Positions 62,964 to 64,000 of a stretch of 64,000 bases of DNA are shown piece by piece. A model generated the notes under the pieces. That model was not told the DNA's origin. It saw only the letters and a program-made list of their open reading frames with translations, and searched no databases. The stretch is from Anaerolineales bacterium (lineage in GTDB: Bacteria > Chloroflexota > Anaerolineae > Anaerolineales > UBA11579). The stretch's first letter is position 1, and the number at the start of each line of letters is the position of its first letter. The DNA lies in assembly GCA_016932165.1 (NCBI GenBank), contig JAFGDK010000080.1:1-64000 (forward strand). The letters are read 5' to 3'. The translations under genes were made by a program, and so were the position numbers.

Positions 62964-64000
62964 ATGAACACTCAGAAAATGCGCTATGCCTGGACCCTAC
63001 TAGCAGCCTTGTTGTTGTTCAGTTTGCTTACCCAGGCCGGGTGCGACCTGGCTGACCGATCTCAGGAAACCCGGGTTGAACAGGTCAGCCGCACCCTACC
63101 GTCCAGCAGTGCCGTACAGTCCAGCCGATTGGCGACGGCCACTGTGGGCATCCCGCCAACCCTCACCCTTACTCAAGCCCCCGACACCTTGGATGCCAGC
63201 GTGTTATCCCAAGCTCAGAAGGACCGGCTGTACCGCGCTTCTCTGGATTATCTCGCCGATACAGAAGCGGAGGCAGTACGGGTGGCGCGTGGAATGCAGT
63301 TCGTGGAAAATGAAGGGCACCCGGCTAACTTTTGCGGTCCACTTTCGATCGCCATTCTACGGGATGCCGGTTTGGTAGACCGTTACACTGATCTGCACAG
63401 CTTCTGGCTGCTTAATCCAAGAGATGACTACACTGAGGCTTATATTCTTGAAAAGACCTTCCCGCGGGAAAAATATTTTTGGTACCGCACCAATACCCCG
63501 ATCAATGAATTTAATTTTGTGGAGTTTCCACTGTATTCCGGTGATTTTATTTACCTTTATGCCGGCGGTCGGGGGACATTCGAGCACATGATGACTGTCT
63601 CCCGAGTGGATCGTGAGGGCAGGGTTTATGCCATCACCGCAGAGACCTCGAATGGGAGCTATCTGATCAGCGAGCTGATGCTTTACGATCCGCAAAATCC
63701 TGGATTTGGTTACTTCTACGACATCACCAACAAAGAGTACAGCCAGACTCTGGGAACCACCGGATTCGGCGGGTTTCAGTTGTGGCGGCCGATTACGCCA
63801 ATTCCCGATCCATCTCCAGAGGAGGCGGCATTTCGCAACCGGATGGACAGGATATTTGAGGATTATGGGGGAGAATGGCATGTGATGGTGAAGGAAATGG
63901 ATGGGACGGTACTATTTGCGCTTGAGGCCAATGAATCGATACACCCAGCTTCGGTGGTCAAGGTGCCGCTGGCGATGCTCTTCCTGGAATCACTGCACGA
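62964..64000 (+). CDS. Lipoprotein with papain-like and beta-lactamase-like domains (3' end outside window)
   Basis: At least 345 residues. A signal peptide ends in the lipobox LTQAGC (Cys27), so it is a lipoprotein. Residues about 130-260 resemble a C39/papain-like domain: ANFCGPLSIAILRDAGL has the candidate nucleophile Cys and GTFEHMMTVSRV the candidate His. The last 60 residues begin a class A beta-lactamase-like serine hydrolase, with SVVK as the S-x-x-K motif in HPASVVKVPLAM. The fusion suggests cell-wall or extracellular peptide processing. The gene is cut by the window end. Confidence 0.7.
   Translation, partial: MNTQKMRYAWTLLAALLLFSLLTQAGCDLADRSQETRVEQVSRTLPSSSAVQSSRLATATVGIPPTLTLTQAPDTLDASVLSQAQKDRLYRASLDYLADTEAEAVRVARGMQFVENEGHPANFCGPLSIAILRDAGLVDRYTDLHSFWLLNPRDDYTEAYILEKTFPREKYFWYRTNTPINEFNFVEFPLYSGDFIYLYAGGRGTFEHMMTVSRVDREGRVYAITAETSNGSYLISELMLYDPQNPGFGYFYDITNKEYSQTLGTTGFGGFQLWRPITPIPDPSPEEAAFRNRMDRIFEDYGGEWHVMVKEMDGTVLFALEANESIHPASVVKVPLAMLFLESLH

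Overview
The window reads as a chromosomal segment of a bacterium from the phylum Chloroflexota, most likely an Anaerolineae member. This is inferred from family resemblance and gene order, not from a database search. The signs are a SUF operon with a Rieske-type protein at its end, a FadN-type beta-oxidation cluster, several VWA/MoxR membrane genes, SH3/Thr-Pro-rich surface proteins and a classic rpsB-tsf-pyrH-frr-uppS-cdsA run. Most genes have good GGAGG-type ribosome binding sites, and some start with GTG or TTG. No rRNA and no CRISPR array is visible.

Layout. 1-3500: a worn accessory strip with a 75-bp structured tandem repeat, tRNA-Pro(GGG), relics of a zinc-ribbon and a DUF5655 protein, an AT-rich DEDDh exonuclease-like gene, the 3' part of a tRNA-Gln and the decayed C-terminus of a tyrosine recombinase. 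3487-10918: a membrane protein, then a TetR regulator with a clear promoter/operator and a fatty-acid beta-oxidation operon (two acyl-CoA dehydrogenases, FadN-like, thiolase, SCP2). 11064-18383: sufT-sufR divergent from sufC-sufB-sufD-x-sufS-sufU-Rieske. 18600-24812: transketolase, an orphan DNA methyltransferase, transaldolase, a HEAT-like protein and G6PD (pentose phosphate pathway). 24959-30547: zinc-ribbon and SH3 proteins, an A-type Fe-S carrier, an aromatic/histidine ammonia-lyase, a phytol-kinase-like protein, an unknown protein and SmpB. 30827-39864: a six-gene MoxR/DUF58/VWA operon headed by an inactivated peptidase-like protein. 40012-43525: a Ctp protease, a phosphoesterase, a methyltransferase and a small ABM-like protein.

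43702-51836 (minus strand) is the most unusual part. It is a tight three-gene operon coding for a two-helix membrane protein, a 1748-residue TPR protein and an 838-residue protein with a gingipain/caspase-like (C25) His-Cys domain. A broken copy of the last 35 codons of the protease gene lies 1.6 kb away, on the far side of a two-gene cassette. The architecture (giant TPR sensor, caspase-like protease, small membrane protein) is reminiscent of protease-based signalling or defence modules and is the best candidate here for an undescribed system. Its function is inference only.

52127-56358 is an arsenic resistance cluster (ArsR, thioredoxin-like, ArsP-like permease, two ArsC, Acr3). 56587-62912 is the translation/lipid run followed by glpX. 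The window ends inside a lipoprotein gene that joins a papain-like domain to a beta-lactamase-like domain.
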